Source: JAZGBC01 sp036444495 (GTDB lineage: Bacteria; Pseudomonadota; Alphaproteobacteria; Kiloniellales; J153). Taken from it: DNA of 13,963 nucleotides. The translations under genes and the position numbers were made by a program. Location: the NCBI GenBank assembly GCA_036444495.1, contig JAZGBC010000022.1:1-13963 (forward strand), given 5' to 3'. The notes beneath the pieces were generated by a model. The model had not been told where the DNA came from, ran no database searches, and was given only the letters and a program-made list of their open reading frames with translations. How positions within the stretch are numbered: the stretch's first letter is position 1; every line of letters starts with the position of its first letter. Shown here in pieces: positions 1 through 8,082 of this stretch.

Positions 1-601
1 CTATGGCCGGCATCCACCAGCGCCTCGCGCCGGATGGCTTCGCGGCTGCTGTTGCGCCCGCCGAAACCGACACCTGGCCCGGCACGAGCCGGTAGGCGGA
101 GACCGGCTCGGCGATATTCTTGACTTCCTGCTGGCCCATATCCTCGAAGTCCAGCGACAGCTTGTGCTTGATCTGCTCGAACACGCTGCCCGAAATGCAG
201 ACGCCGCCCGCCTCGGCCAGGCCTTCCAACCGCGCGGCCACATTGACTCCATCGCCGAACAGGTCGCCATCTCTGACCATGACGTCGCCCACATTGATGC
301 CGATGCGGAACATCAATTTCCGCTCGTCCGCCAGCTCCGCGTTGCGGCTCGAAATCTCCTCCTGGCAGGAAATGGCGCAGCGCACCGCCTCGACCGTACT
401 GCCGAACTCGGCCAACACGCTGTCGCCGCCCGTGCTGAAGACCCGGCCGTCGTGCCGGGCGACCAAACCGTCGATGATTTCGCGATACTCGCCGAGGGTC
501 TTGAGCGTCGCTTCCTCGTCCGCGCGCATCAGACGCGTATAGCCCTCGACGTCGGCGGCGAGAATCGTGGTGAGTTTTCGCTTGACGCCCTCTTGTTCCA
601 T
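1..601 (-). CDS. Class III adenylate/guanylate cyclase, N-terminal part (cut by window edge)
   Basis: The first 200 residues of a class III nucleotide cyclase that would make cAMP (or cGMP) from the nucleoside triphosphate. The catalytic domain starts at once: the beta-1 metal site is AADVEGYTRLM with D17, and the second metal Asp is D60 in STGGDSVLAEF. The segment GDGVNVAARLEG carries the transition-state pair N120 and R124. The domain ends near residue 175 (EPVSAYRLVPG). A linker with a basic RRWW run then leads out of the window, probably into a membrane helix and a C-terminal module such as TPR repeats, as in many rhizobial and rhodospirillal cyclases (family knowledge, not seen here). 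S56 stands where many class III enzymes have the purine-contacting Lys, so substrate choice is uncertain. The ATG at 601 is supported by a G-rich Shine-Dalgarno stretch and a promoter at 635-663. Confidence 0.9.
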   Translation of the reverse strand, partial: MEQEGVKRKLTTILAADVEGYTRLMRADEEATLKTLGEYREIIDGLVARHDGRVFSTGGDSVLAEFGSTVEAVRCAISCQEEISSRNAELADERKLMFRIGINVGDVMVRDGDLFGDGVNVAARLEGLAEAGGVCISGSVFEQIKHKLSLDFEDMGQQEVKNIAEPVSAYRLVPGQVSVSAGATAAAKPSGARRWWMPAI

Positions 602-634
602 GGGGTTCCCCCACCCTCGTAGCGCCGGAAAACC

Positions 635-663
635 ATCATAGCGACGTTGGAAATTCGTGTCTA
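635..663 (-). promoter_or_regulatory. Sigma70-type promoter of the cyclase gene
   Basis: On the minus strand a -35 hexamer TAGACA (658-663) is separated by exactly 17 bases from a -10 hexamer TATGAT (635-640). Each matches the consensus at five of six positions. Transcription would start near 628, leaving a leader of roughly 27 bases before the ATG at 601. Prediction from sequence only. Confidence 0.6.
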
Positions 664-713
664 ACAAGACAGCTCGCGCACACGCCGCACACCCGAAGGC
701 GCTATGCCACGTC

Positions 714-754
714 GAGGGGGGCGGAAATCCTGGTTTTCGCTGCCCTCTTTTTTT
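714..754 (+). terminator. Rho-independent terminator with no obvious gene upstream
   Basis: The 14-base arms 714-727 and 734-747 pair with one mismatch and two G-U wobbles around the 6-base loop TCCTGG. Seven T residues follow directly (748-754). The T run makes this a plus-strand terminator. The only upstream plus-strand sequence is the gap in front of the divergent cyclase gene, so the terminated transcript is either a short unannotated RNA or a prematurely ended leader of the flavin reductase at 885. Confidence 0.7.
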
Positions 755-884
755 AACGATCGACCGATGCGTTGAGGACAGCGCCCTGGCCCATGGCTGC
801 CGCTTCGCCGATAATGTGGCATGTCGCATGGGCCGATCCGGTCGCCGGGACGGGAGGCCTGCATACAAAAAAACGGGGGTAAAG

Positions 885-1388
885 ATGAACGCTGAAGCGA
901 AGAAGACGGCGCTGCGCATGATCCCTTACGGGATCTACGTCCTGACGGCGAAGGGCTCGGACGGGACGGTCGCCGCCGCCACGGTCAACTGGGTAACCCA
1001 GACGGCCTTCGAGCCGCCGCTCATCGCCGTCGGGGTCAAGAGCGATTCGGGCGCCTACCACACGCTCAAGGACGCCGGGCATTTCGCCCTCAACATGCTG
1101 GGCAAGGGCCAGCAGGAAACCGCCTTCGCCTTCTTCAAGCCGACCCGGGAGGACGGCGGCAGCATCAACGGCCAGGCTTATAGGGCGGGAACCACGGGCT
1201 CACCGCTGCTGGATAGCGCCCACGCCGCGCTCGAGTGCAAGGTGACCGAGATCGTCGAGCGCGGAGACCACCACATCGTGGTCGGCGAAGTGATCGGCGC
1301 GAGCGTGGCGCAGGAACCGGCGGGCCGGCCCGACGAGGCGATCCTTGAGATGAAGGACCTGGGGGAGAAGGTCTTCTACGGCGGATGA
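885..1388 (+). CDS. Flavin reductase-like, FMN-binding split-barrel protein
   Basis: A 167-residue single-domain protein of the flavin reductase-like family (DIM6/NTAB; split-barrel fold that binds FMN and in characterised members reduces it with NAD(P)H). Typical features are the opening PYGIYVLTAKGSDG, then TVNWVTQTAFEPPLIAVGVK (flavin-phosphate contact region), HFALNMLGKGQQE, and a late HHIVVGEVIGA strand. The ATG at 885 is chosen because a purine-rich GGGGGTAAAG lies just upstream and the family fold begins here. An in-frame GTG at 657 would add 76 residues without family character and would run through the terminator at 714-754. The gene converges on another protein of the same fold, with 25 bases between the stops. 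The electron acceptor and physiological role cannot be read from the sequence. Confidence 0.85.
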   Translation: MNAEAKKTALRMIPYGIYVLTAKGSDGTVAAATVNWVTQTAFEPPLIAVGVKSDSGAYHTLKDAGHFALNMLGKGQQETAFAFFKPTREDGGSINGQAYRAGTTGSPLLDSAHAALECKVTEIVERGDHHIVVGEVIGASVAQEPAGRPDEAILEMKDLGEKVFYGG

Positions 1389-1413
1389 ACGTGTCGATCT
1401 GGCCGCCGGAACC

Positions 1414-2028
1414 CTACGCGCTCGGCCGCTCCATGGTGAACACCAGGTCGACGCGGGTGTAGTCCATGTAACCCAGCCGGGCGATGGGCTTGATCTTGGC
1501 CATGTCCACGAGCCCGTCGGTCAGCACCTCGTCGCGGATATGCACGCCGATAACGCGCCCCAGCACCAACGCGTTGCGCCCGCCGGGGACGTCGCAGGGC
1601 AACTCGATGGTCTGGTGGTGCAGGCACTCCAGGTGGATAGGCGCGGCCTTGACCCGCGGCGGTTTGACCAGGCGCGCGGGCTCCTGCTCCAGTTCCGCCA
1701 GCGCCATCTCGTCGATCTCGGCGGCCACGGGCGCGGAGGTGCGGTTCATCTGATCGCGCAGGTCCCAGGTCGCGAGGCTGGCGACGAACTCGCCGGTCGC
1801 CTCACAGTTCCTGAGCGTGTCTTTCTCGGGGATGCTTGGGGACCCGTTGCTCGCGAACATCACCATGGGAGGATCGGAGGCGACGCCGTTGAAAAAGCTG
1901 TAGGGCGCCAGGTTGACCACACCGTCGGCGCCGAGGGTCGAGATCCAGCCGATCGGCCGGGGCACGATGCAGCTCTTGAAGGGATTGCGCGGCAAGCCGT
2001 GCCGGTTTTCTTTTGTTTCGTAGAACAT
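1414..2028 (-). CDS. Flavin reductase family protein (flavoprotein oxygenase-like)
   Basis: A 204-residue protein of the larger DIM6/NTAB subgroup. The N-terminus MFYETKENRHGLPRNPFK is followed by the family signatures CIVPRPIGWIST, VNLAPYSFFNGVASDPPM and KDTLRNCEATGEFV, and by a C-terminal LGYMDYTRVD segment. Proteins of this type bind FMN in a split-barrel dimer. Most are uncharacterised, and some act as reductase partners of flavin monooxygenases or as small oxidoreductases. The ATG at 2028 fits the conserved family start, although the ribosome binding site is weak. The gene is convergent with 885-1388, but the two share little sequence beyond the fold, so a recent duplication is unlikely. 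Confidence 0.85.
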   Translation of the reverse strand: MFYETKENRHGLPRNPFKSCIVPRPIGWISTLGADGVVNLAPYSFFNGVASDPPMVMFASNGSPSIPEKDTLRNCEATGEFVASLATWDLRDQMNRTSAPVAAEIDEMALAELEQEPARLVKPPRVKAAPIHLECLHHQTIELPCDVPGGRNALVLGRVIGVHIRDEVLTDGLVDMAKIKPIARLGYMDYTRVDLVFTMERPSA

Positions 2029-2129
2029 GGGCTCGCAGGATTGAATCTTCGGGAGTTGGGGGCTGAATCTATTGGAAGAGCCTGCGGCCCTTGGCCGGCC
2101 GCCGCGGCTGGGAATAAGAGTGCCCGCGC

Positions 2130-2336
2130 CTAATCGGCGCTCTCGTCGTCCGGATCGATCTTGGCTACCCGGTCCAACTCGGAATCGCCGGCTTCGGCGG
2201 TTTCCGCGGCCGATCCGGCACGCTCGCTACGCATCCGCCGGCGCTCCTTGGCGCGGCGGCCGCCCAGGGTTTCCGAATTCGCAGACCGGCGCTTACGCTG
2301 CTTGCGGTAGCGTTCGAGATCGACGATCTCACCCAT
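2130..2336 (-). CDS. DUF4169-like small basic protein
   Basis: A 68-residue, strongly charged protein. The opening MGEIVDLERYRKQRKRR matches the start I remember for the alphaproteobacterial DUF4169 family (M-x-E-I-[VI]-[ND]-L-x-x-x-R-K). A long basic helix with RRAKERRRMRSER follows, then an acidic tail ending DPDDESAD. Function is unknown. The start at 2336 is preferred over an upstream in-frame TTG at 2396 because the family begins at MGEI; a GGGAGG sequence lies 13 bases before it. In related genomes I recall such genes beside fumC and a ribbon-helix-helix gene. Here the AsmA gene separates them. Confidence 0.65.
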   Translation of the reverse strand: MGEIVDLERYRKQRKRRSANSETLGGRRAKERRRMRSERAGSAAETAEAGDSELDRVAKIDPDDESAD

Positions 2337-2490
2337 AATTCGCTTTATTCCCTCCCGGCGCGTCTGGAGCGTATCGTTTGCTCGGTTCTCCGACAATCGT
2401 TAGCTTAGCGGAAAGCTTGCCCGGCGCAATGGCCTCTTGGCGGTTGGCGCGCTAAAAAAAAAGAGACGCGAGGCAAAAAAAGGCATTGCC

Positions 2491-5400
2491 GTGAAAAAGC
2501 TGGGAATTGCGCTCCTCGGACTGCTCGTTCTCCTGATCGCGGCCGTCTTCATCGGCCCGAATTTCGTCGACTGGAACGAGCACAAGGGCCGCATCACCTC
2601 GGAGGTGCGCAAGGCCACCGGCCGCGAGATGACCATCGGCGGCGACATTAGCTTGGCCCTTCTTCCGGCGCCGGCGCTCTCGGCGGCCAAGGTGCAATTC
2701 GCCAACATCGAGGGCGGCTCGGAGCCGGCTATGGCCACACTCGAGGCGCTCAGGGTGCGCGTAGCCCTTCTGCCGCTGTTGCAGGGTCAGGTGAAGATCG
2801 AGAGTGTCTCGCTGGTCAAGCCGGTCATCCTTCTCGAGGTCTTGGCCGATGGGCGCAAGAATTGGGAATTTGCGCCGCCCGAGAAGCAGTCGCCAGCCGC
2901 CCGCGTCAAGCCGGCGGAGTCGGACGAGGGCGGCATGGCCGGGCAGATCAGGTTCGACAGCGTTACGATTCAGGACGGCACGTTTATCTACCGGGACGCC
3001 GCCAGCGGCACGGAGGAACGTATCGCCCACGTCAACGCCCAGATCGGAGCCGAATCCCTCAAGGGCCCCTTCGCGCTTTCCGGCAAGGCCGAGTTGCGCG
3101 GGCTGAAGGTGACCTACGAGGTGGGCGTCGGCCGCTTCGTGGACGAAGGCGCGACGGCGATCAACCTGTCCCTTGGCTTGCCCGAGGCGACCGCGCGGCT
3201 GCAATTCGGCGGCGCCGTCTCGCTGCACCAGGGAGACATCACCCTGCGCGGCCGCTTCAAGAGCGAAGGGGACAGCCTGGCTGGCATGATGCGCGCGCTG
3301 GCCGGCGGCGGCACGGGCCCGGTGCTGCTGGCACAGCCGTTCAGCCTGGAAACAGAGATTTCGGCTGATATGCAGAAGGTCTCGGCCGCCGAACTGACCT
3401 TGCAGTTGGGCGATACGGCCATCGAGGGCGATATCGAGGTCGCACTGGGTCCGCCGATCGCTGCGCGAGTCAACCTCTCTGCCACGCGCCTCAACCTGGA
3501 CAAGCTCTTGGCCAAGGCCGCCGGGGGGGCGCGGGAAGGCAAGGCGCCTGCGGTGGAGAAACCGGACCAGCCGGCCGCCGCCGCTGGGGGTGGCGCCGCC
3601 GGGGCCGGTGGGGCTCCGGCCGTGAGCGGTCCGACGCTGCCCCAGGACATCAACGCGTCCTTGGAGGTCGCGGTCGATGCGCTGGTCTTCCGCGGCCAGG
3701 TGGTCCGTCAGATCCTGCTGAGCGCGGCGCTGGCCGATGGCCGTATCAAGGTAAGCCAGGCGCTCGCCCTTTTGCCCGGCGGCTCGGACATCTCGCTGAC
3801 CGGGACCTTGGCGCCCGCTGGTCAGGGCGGGCAGCAGGAGCTTCAATTCGCCGGGCGCGTGGAGGCGGCTTCCGATAACTTTCGCAGCCTGCTCGATTGG
3901 CTGGGCGCCGATCTTGCCAAGGTCCGGCCCGATCGTCTGCGGCGCATGAGCCTGACCGGCCGAATCGAAGCCGGCGCGAAGCAGGTGACGCTGAAGGACA
4001 TCGACCTGCGCGTGGACGTGAGCCGGATGACCGGCGGTATCACCGCGGTGCTGCGCGAGCGCCCGGGCCTTGGCATCGGCCTGGCTATCGACAAGATCGA
4101 TCTGGACGCCTACTTGTCCACCGGGTCCGCAGGGCAACCGGCGCAGTCACCGGGTAAGGCGGGCAAGACGGAAGGCGCGCAGGAGACTGCGTCCGGTGGC
4201 GGGGCGGCCGGACGGGCAGGTGGCGGCCTGGCCGCGCTCGATCGCTTCGATGCCAACCTGGACCTCAAGATCGGCAGCCTGACCGTCAAAGGCATGGCGG
4301 TGCGTGACTTTCGCCTGGACGCCACCCTGCGGCAGGGAACCATGACCCTGCGCGAGGCGCGCATCGGCAACATGGCCGGCAGCTCCGTAAGCTTTTCCGG
4401 GACGCTGGCGAATCTCACGTCGCAGCCGAACGTGGACGGGAAGCTGGAGCTCAAGGTGCCCGATCCGGCCCGTCTGGCCAAGCTGGCAGGGCTCGAGTCC
4501 AAGGCCCTGGCCGGGCTCGGCGCCCTGGATCTGAGCGGCACGGTCAAGGGAACCCGGGAACGTCTGTCCCTTGACGGCAAGCTGAACGCTCTTGGTGGCC
4601 GATTTACCGCGGCCGGTACGCTTCAGCCGCTCGCCGCGCCGCCGGCGTTCGATCTGGCGGTCACGGCCGAACATCCGGACCTTAGTAAGCTGGCCAAGAC
4701 TCTGGCCAAGGACGTGGCCCTCGGTCCCGGCCTGGGCGGTCTGAAGCTGAGCGCACGGGTGAAAGGCACGCCGGCCAAGGTGAGCTTGAGCGAACTGGAC
4801 CTCAAGGCCGGGCCGGCCCGGCTCTCCGGCTCCTTGCGCGCCGATCTCTCGGGGCCGAAGCCCGTCCTCAATGACCTTGATCTCCAGGTCGTGGCCAAGC
4901 ATCCGGATTTGTCCAAACTGATCCGCAGCGTGGCACCCGGCGCCAAGATCGGTGGGGGCCTGGGTGCGGTCGATGTGACCGCCAAGGTCTCGGGCGGGAT
5001 GAAGGAGATTCGCCTCTCCGATTTATCCGGCAAGCTTGGGCCGGTGCAGCTCTCCGGCTCCCTGCGCGCCGATCTCTCGGGACCGAAGCCCGTCCTCGAC
5101 GATGTCGACCTCCAGGTCGCGGCCAAGCACCCGGAACTGACCAAGCTGATCCGCAGCCTGTCGCCCGGCGCCAAGGTGGGCGGAAAGCTGGGCCCGGTCG
5201 ATATCTCGGCCAAGGTTTCGGGCGGGATGAAGGAGATCCGCCTGAGCGACCTGTCGGGCAAGCTGGGGCCCGCCGAGATATCAGGGGGCGCGAGCGCGGA
5301 CCTATCCGGGGAAAAGCCGGTGTTCAAGGCCGATCTGGTGACCGGCGTGCTGCCGGTCGCGGCCCTGATGGCCGCTGGCGGCGGCAAGGGCGACAAGAAG

Positions 5401-6381
5401 TCCGCCGGGGGCGCCTCGGGCACGGGCAAGAAGAAGGCCGCGCGCAAGGGGCGCTGGTCGACCGAGCCGATCGACCTCTCGGCGCTCAATGCGGTGAACG
5501 CCGAGGTGAAGCTCAAGTCCAAGGCCCTGCTGTTCGACAAGATGCGCCTGGACAACGCGGTGATCGACGTGGTGCTGACCGATGGCCTGCTCGAGCTGCG
5601 CAAGGTTTCGGGAACGATTTTCGGCGGGGCGCTCTTGGTGACCGGCCGGATCGATGCCCGCGACCGCTTGCAGGCCGGCCTCGCGGTCAACGCCATCGAG
5701 ATTAATCTGGCGCAGTTGCTCAAGGCCGTGGCGCAGAGCGGCCGGGTCTCCGGACCCCTCGATCTCTCTGCCTCGCTGTCGAGCGAGGGGCGCAGCCAGG
5801 CCGAACTGGTCTCCGCGCTCAGCGGCAAGGGAGAGATAAAGGGCACGCTCAACATCAAGGTGAAGAAGGAGGAGCAAGTCGGCTCCGCGCTGCTCGGCCT
5901 CGCGGGCGAGCTGTTGGGCCAAAAGGTGCAGGGGATCAGGGGCCTGACGGACGCCACCAACGTGATATTCAATTCCTTCGCCGGTTCGCCCGCGGCGCTT
6001 CAGGGAACCTTCACGATCAAACGGGGTGTGGTGCAGTCCTCCGACCTGCGTCTCGATGGCCGCAAGGCCACGGCGCTGACCAAGGGTACCGCGAACCTGC
6101 CGGCCTGGCGCCTCGACTCCCTGACCGATATCTATCTCGCGGAGAATCCCAACACGCCCTATCTGACCGTGGGCTTGCGCGGGCCGCTCGACGCACCCAG
6201 CCCGCGCCTCTCGGGACTCCCCCTCCAGCGTCAGCCCCAGGCCGCGCCCTCGCTGCTAAGCGGCCCGCAACCCTCGGGTCAGACGCAGCAGCAACCGCAA
6301 CCGGCGCCGGAAAAGCTGAAGCCCGAGGATATTTTGAGGAAAGGCGCCAAGGACCTGCTCAAGGGCCTGTTCGGGAATTAG
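2491..6381 (+). CDS. AsmA family protein (envelope biogenesis, AsmA/TamB-like)
   Basis: A 1296-residue protein anchored by one N-terminal membrane helix (residues 4-22). It continues with the AsmA N-domain (FVDWNEHKGRI, then ATGREMTIGGDISLALLPAP near residues 45-65 and LLPLLQGQVKIESVSLVKP near 108-125). A long beta-rich periplasmic region follows, and the AsmA C-terminal domain lies near residues 990-1180 (LRKVSGTIFGGALLVTGRID). The tail is Q/P-rich and ends in a short amphipathic segment. AsmA-type proteins are thought to shape or transport envelope lipids between the membranes. Ala/Gly-rich linkers (residues ~345-380 and ~545-575) separate modules, and a 76-residue unit is repeated in the middle. 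GTG 2491 is chosen because it begins the membrane helix directly and has AAGG upstream. An in-frame TTG at 2437 would read through nine consecutive A residues. The stop overlaps the stop of the convergent ribbon-helix-helix gene. Confidence 0.9.
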   Translation: MKKLGIALLGLLVLLIAAVFIGPNFVDWNEHKGRITSEVRKATGREMTIGGDISLALLPAPALSAAKVQFANIEGGSEPAMATLEALRVRVALLPLLQGQVKIESVSLVKPVILLEVLADGRKNWEFAPPEKQSPAARVKPAESDEGGMAGQIRFDSVTIQDGTFIYRDAASGTEERIAHVNAQIGAESLKGPFALSGKAELRGLKVTYEVGVGRFVDEGATAINLSLGLPEATARLQFGGAVSLHQGDITLRGRFKSEGDSLAGMMRALAGGGTGPVLLAQPFSLETEISADMQKVSAAELTLQLGDTAIEGDIEVALGPPIAARVNLSATRLNLDKLLAKAAGGAREGKAPAVEKPDQPAAAAGGGAAGAGGAPAVSGPTLPQDINASLEVAVDALVFRGQVVRQILLSAALADGRIKVSQALALLPGGSDISLTGTLAPAGQGGQQELQFAGRVEAASDNFRSLLDWLGADLAKVRPDRLRRMSLTGRIEAGAKQVTLKDIDLRVDVSRMTGGITAVLRERPGLGIGLAIDKIDLDAYLSTGSAGQPAQSPGKAGKTEGAQETASGGGAAGRAGGGLAALDRFDANLDLKIGSLTVKGMAVRDFRLDATLRQGTMTLREARIGNMAGSSVSFSGTLANLTSQPNVDGKLELKVPDPARLAKLAGLESKALAGLGALDLSGTVKGTRERLSLDGKLNALGGRFTAAGTLQPLAAPPAFDLAVTAEHPDLSKLAKTLAKDVALGPGLGGLKLSARVKGTPAKVSLSELDLKAGPARLSGSLRADLSGPKPVLNDLDLQVVAKHPDLSKLIRSVAPGAKIGGGLGAVDVTAKVSGGMKEIRLSDLSGKLGPVQLSGSLRADLSGPKPVLDDVDLQVAAKHPELTKLIRSLSPGAKVGGKLGPVDISAKVSGGMKEIRLSDLSGKLGPAEISGGASADLSGEKPVFKADLVTGVLPVAALMAAGGGKGDKKSAGGASGTGKKKAARKGRWSTEPIDLSALNAVNAEVKLKSKALLFDKMRLDNAVIDVVLTDGLLELRKVSGTIFGGALLVTGRIDARDRLQAGLAVNAIEINLAQLLKAVAQSGRVSGPLDLSASLSSEGRSQAELVSALSGKGEIKGTLNIKVKKEEQVGSALLGLAGELLGQKVQGIRGLTDATNVIFNSFAGSPAALQGTFTIKRGVVQSSDLRLDGRKATALTKGTANLPAWRLDSLTDIYLAENPNTPYLTVGLRGPLDAPSPRLSGLPLQRQPQAAPSLLSGPQPSGQTQQQPQPAPEKLKPEDILRKGAKDLLKGLFGN
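4666..5349 (+). repeat. Three in-frame tandem repeats of 228 bases (76 residues) inside the AsmA gene
   Basis: The motif AEHPDLSKL / AKHPDLSKL / AKHPELTKL recurs at 4666, 4894 and 5122, exactly 228 bases apart. Each is followed by a glycine-rich turn, a beta strand ending in KVSG or RVKG, and an LSGSLRADLSGPKP-like segment. The stretch from 4822 and that from 5050 are nearly identical in DNA, so at least one duplication is fairly recent. A more degenerate fourth unit precedes them from about 4438 (DPARLAKLAG, then GLGALDLSGTVKG). The unit is probably a structural repeat of the extended beta-rich periplasmic region. Confidence 0.85.
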
Positions 6382-6662
6382 CCTTTACCCCGCAAGCGCT
6401 CGAGCACATAGACGCGCACGGCGCTCGACAGGTTGCCGCCGCGCTCCTCGTCGACCTTTTCGATGATTGCGTTGATCGAGGTCCCATCGACCGCGGCGAT
6501 CTCCTTCAGCGCCCGCCAGAACGGCTCCTCCAGGCTCAGGCTTGTCTTGTGCCCGGCGATGGAGACCGAACGCTTCCTGGCGTAGTCGCCGCTGGCCGGT
6601 TTGGCAGGCAAGGGCGTTAGCTCTTTGGCCGCGGGCCGAGCATCTTTTCGGGCCGCACCCAT
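6378..6662 (-). CDS. Ribbon-helix-helix domain protein
   Basis: A small protein (94 residues from this start) whose C-terminal ~70 residues form a ribbon-helix-helix domain of the RHH_4 type. The strand is KRSVSIAGHKTSLSLEE, followed by the helices PFWRALKEIAAVDG and SINAIIEKVDEERGG, and a third helical stretch NLSSAVRVYVLERL. Such proteins usually dimerise and bind DNA; the targets here are unknown. The start is uncertain: ATG 6662 lies inside the end of fumC (46-base overlap) and has GAGGCG 11 bases upstream, while TTG 6611 would give 77 residues just after the fumC stop. Either way it is almost certainly co-transcribed with fumC. Its TAA (6378-6380) and the TAG of the convergent AsmA gene (6379-6381) share bases. 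Confidence 0.8.
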   Translation of the reverse strand: MGAARKDARPAAKELTPLPAKPASGDYARKRSVSIAGHKTSLSLEEPFWRALKEIAAVDGTSINAIIEKVDEERGGNLSSAVRVYVLERLRGKG

Positions 6663-8026
6663 TCCTCGAACTGCGCCTCGGTGAGCAGCCCGAGCGCGAG
6701 TGCCGCCTCCTTGAGCGTGGTGCCCTCGGCATGGGCCTTCTTGGCCACCTTGGCCGCGTTGTCGTAGCCGATATGCGGGTTGAGCGCGGTAACCAGCATG
6801 AGCGAGCGCTGCATGAGGTCGAGGATGCGCGCCTCGTCGGCCTCGATCCCCTTGACGCAGTTGTCGTTGAAGCTGTCGCAGGCATCTCCGATCAGCTTGG
6901 CCGACTGCAGCAGGTTGTAGATCATCACCGGCTTGAAGACGTTGAGCTCGAAGTGGCCGTTGGAGCCCGCAATGGTCACGGTCACGTGGTTGCCCATGAC
7001 CTGGACGCAGACCATGGTGAGCGCCTCGGCCTGGGTGGGGTTGACCTTTCCCGGCATGATGGAGGAGCCGGGCTCGTTGGCCGGCAGGCGCAGCTCGCCG
7101 AAGCCGCAGCGCGGGCCGCTGCCCATGAGCCGGATATCGTTGGCGATCTTCATGAGCGAGGCGGCGATCACGTTGAGCGCGCCCGAGGCCTCGATCACCG
7201 TGTCGTGCGCGGCCAGGCCCTCGAACTTGTTCTCCGCGCTCTTGAACGGCAGCCCGGTGATGCGGGCCACTTCGGCGGCGAAGCCTTCGGCGAAACCCTC
7301 GACCGCGTTCAAGCCCGTGCCCACCGCGGTGCCGCCCTGGGCCAGTTGGCAGAGCCGGGGCAGGGCGTCGCGCAGGCGGGCGATGCCGAATTCCACCTGC
7401 TTGGCATAGCCGGAGAATTCCTGCCCCAGGGTAAGCGGGGTCGCGTCCATCAGGTGGGTGCGCCCGATCTTGATGATTTCTTCGAAGGCTTTGGCCTTGG
7501 TCTCCAGGGCCACCTGCAAGCGCGCGAGCGCCGGGATCGTCTCCCCCTCGATCTGCTGCGCGGCGGCGATGTGCATGACCGTGGGGAAGGTGTCGTTCGA
7601 CGACTGGCACAAGTTGCAGTGGTCGTTGGGGTGCACCGGCGACTTGCCGCCGCGGTGGCCGGTCAGGATCTCGTTTGCCCGGCCGGCGATTACCTCGTTG
7701 GCGTTCATGTTGCTCTGCGTGCCCGAGCCGGTCTGCCAGACCACCAGGGGGAACTCGTCCAGGAGTTCGCCCGCGGCTACTTCCCCCGCGGCGGCGAAAA
7801 TGGCTTCGCCCAGTTCCTTGTCCAATAGGCCGAGCGCCAGGTTGGTGCGGGCGGCGGCCAGCTTCTCGATGCCCAGCGCCTTGATGAGCGCGGGCGGCAG
7901 GCGCTCACCGCCGATGCGGAAGTTCTGCAGCGAACGCTGGGTCTGGGCGCCCCAATAGCGCGCGGCGGGGACCGCGATCTCGCCCATGGAATCGCTCTCC
8001 ATGCGGGTCTCGGCCTGATCGGTCAT
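6617..8026 (-). CDS. fumC: Fumarate hydratase class II
   Basis: A 469-residue protein of normal class II length that interconverts fumarate and L-malate in the TCA cycle; the class is an oxygen-stable, iron-free homotetramer in the cytosol. The superfamily signature GSSIMPGKVNP is at residues 320-329 on the mobile active-site loop, with S321-S322. The conserved GRTHLMDATP segment carries catalytic H191. TGSGTQSNMNANEV and CNLCQSSNDTFPT form the other substrate-binding regions. ATG 8026 has GAGGAG at a spacing of about 8 bases. The downstream ribbon-helix-helix gene overlaps or abuts it. Two palindromic elements (8083-8221) lie in its upstream region. Confidence 0.97.
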   Translation of the reverse strand: MTDQAETRMESDSMGEIAVPAARYWGAQTQRSLQNFRIGGERLPPALIKALGIEKLAAARTNLALGLLDKELGEAIFAAAGEVAAGELLDEFPLVVWQTGSGTQSNMNANEVIAGRANEILTGHRGGKSPVHPNDHCNLCQSSNDTFPTVMHIAAAQQIEGETIPALARLQVALETKAKAFEEIIKIGRTHLMDATPLTLGQEFSGYAKQVEFGIARLRDALPRLCQLAQGGTAVGTGLNAVEGFAEGFAAEVARITGLPFKSAENKFEGLAAHDTVIEASGALNVIAASLMKIANDIRLMGSGPRCGFGELRLPANEPGSSIMPGKVNPTQAEALTMVCVQVMGNHVTVTIAGSNGHFELNVFKPVMIYNLLQSAKLIGDACDSFNDNCVKGIEADEARILDLMQRSLMLVTALNPHIGYDNAAKVAKKAHAEGTTLKEAALALGLLTEAQFEEWVRPEKMLGPRPKS

Positions 8027-8082
8027 GCTGGGCTGCTCCTCGGCTCGGGGGCGGCGCGAATCGGGGCGGATCGGCGCGATAC

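Noticed and set aside
657..884. N-terminal extension of the flavin reductase from GTG 657
   Set aside because: The added 76 residues have no family character, would be translated across the strong terminator at 714-754, and the ATG at 885 has its own ribosome binding site.
2437..2490. AsmA start at TTG 2437
   Set aside because: It adds 18 residues of Lys-rich sequence through a run of nine A residues ahead of the membrane helix; GTG 2491 gives a normal N-terminus.
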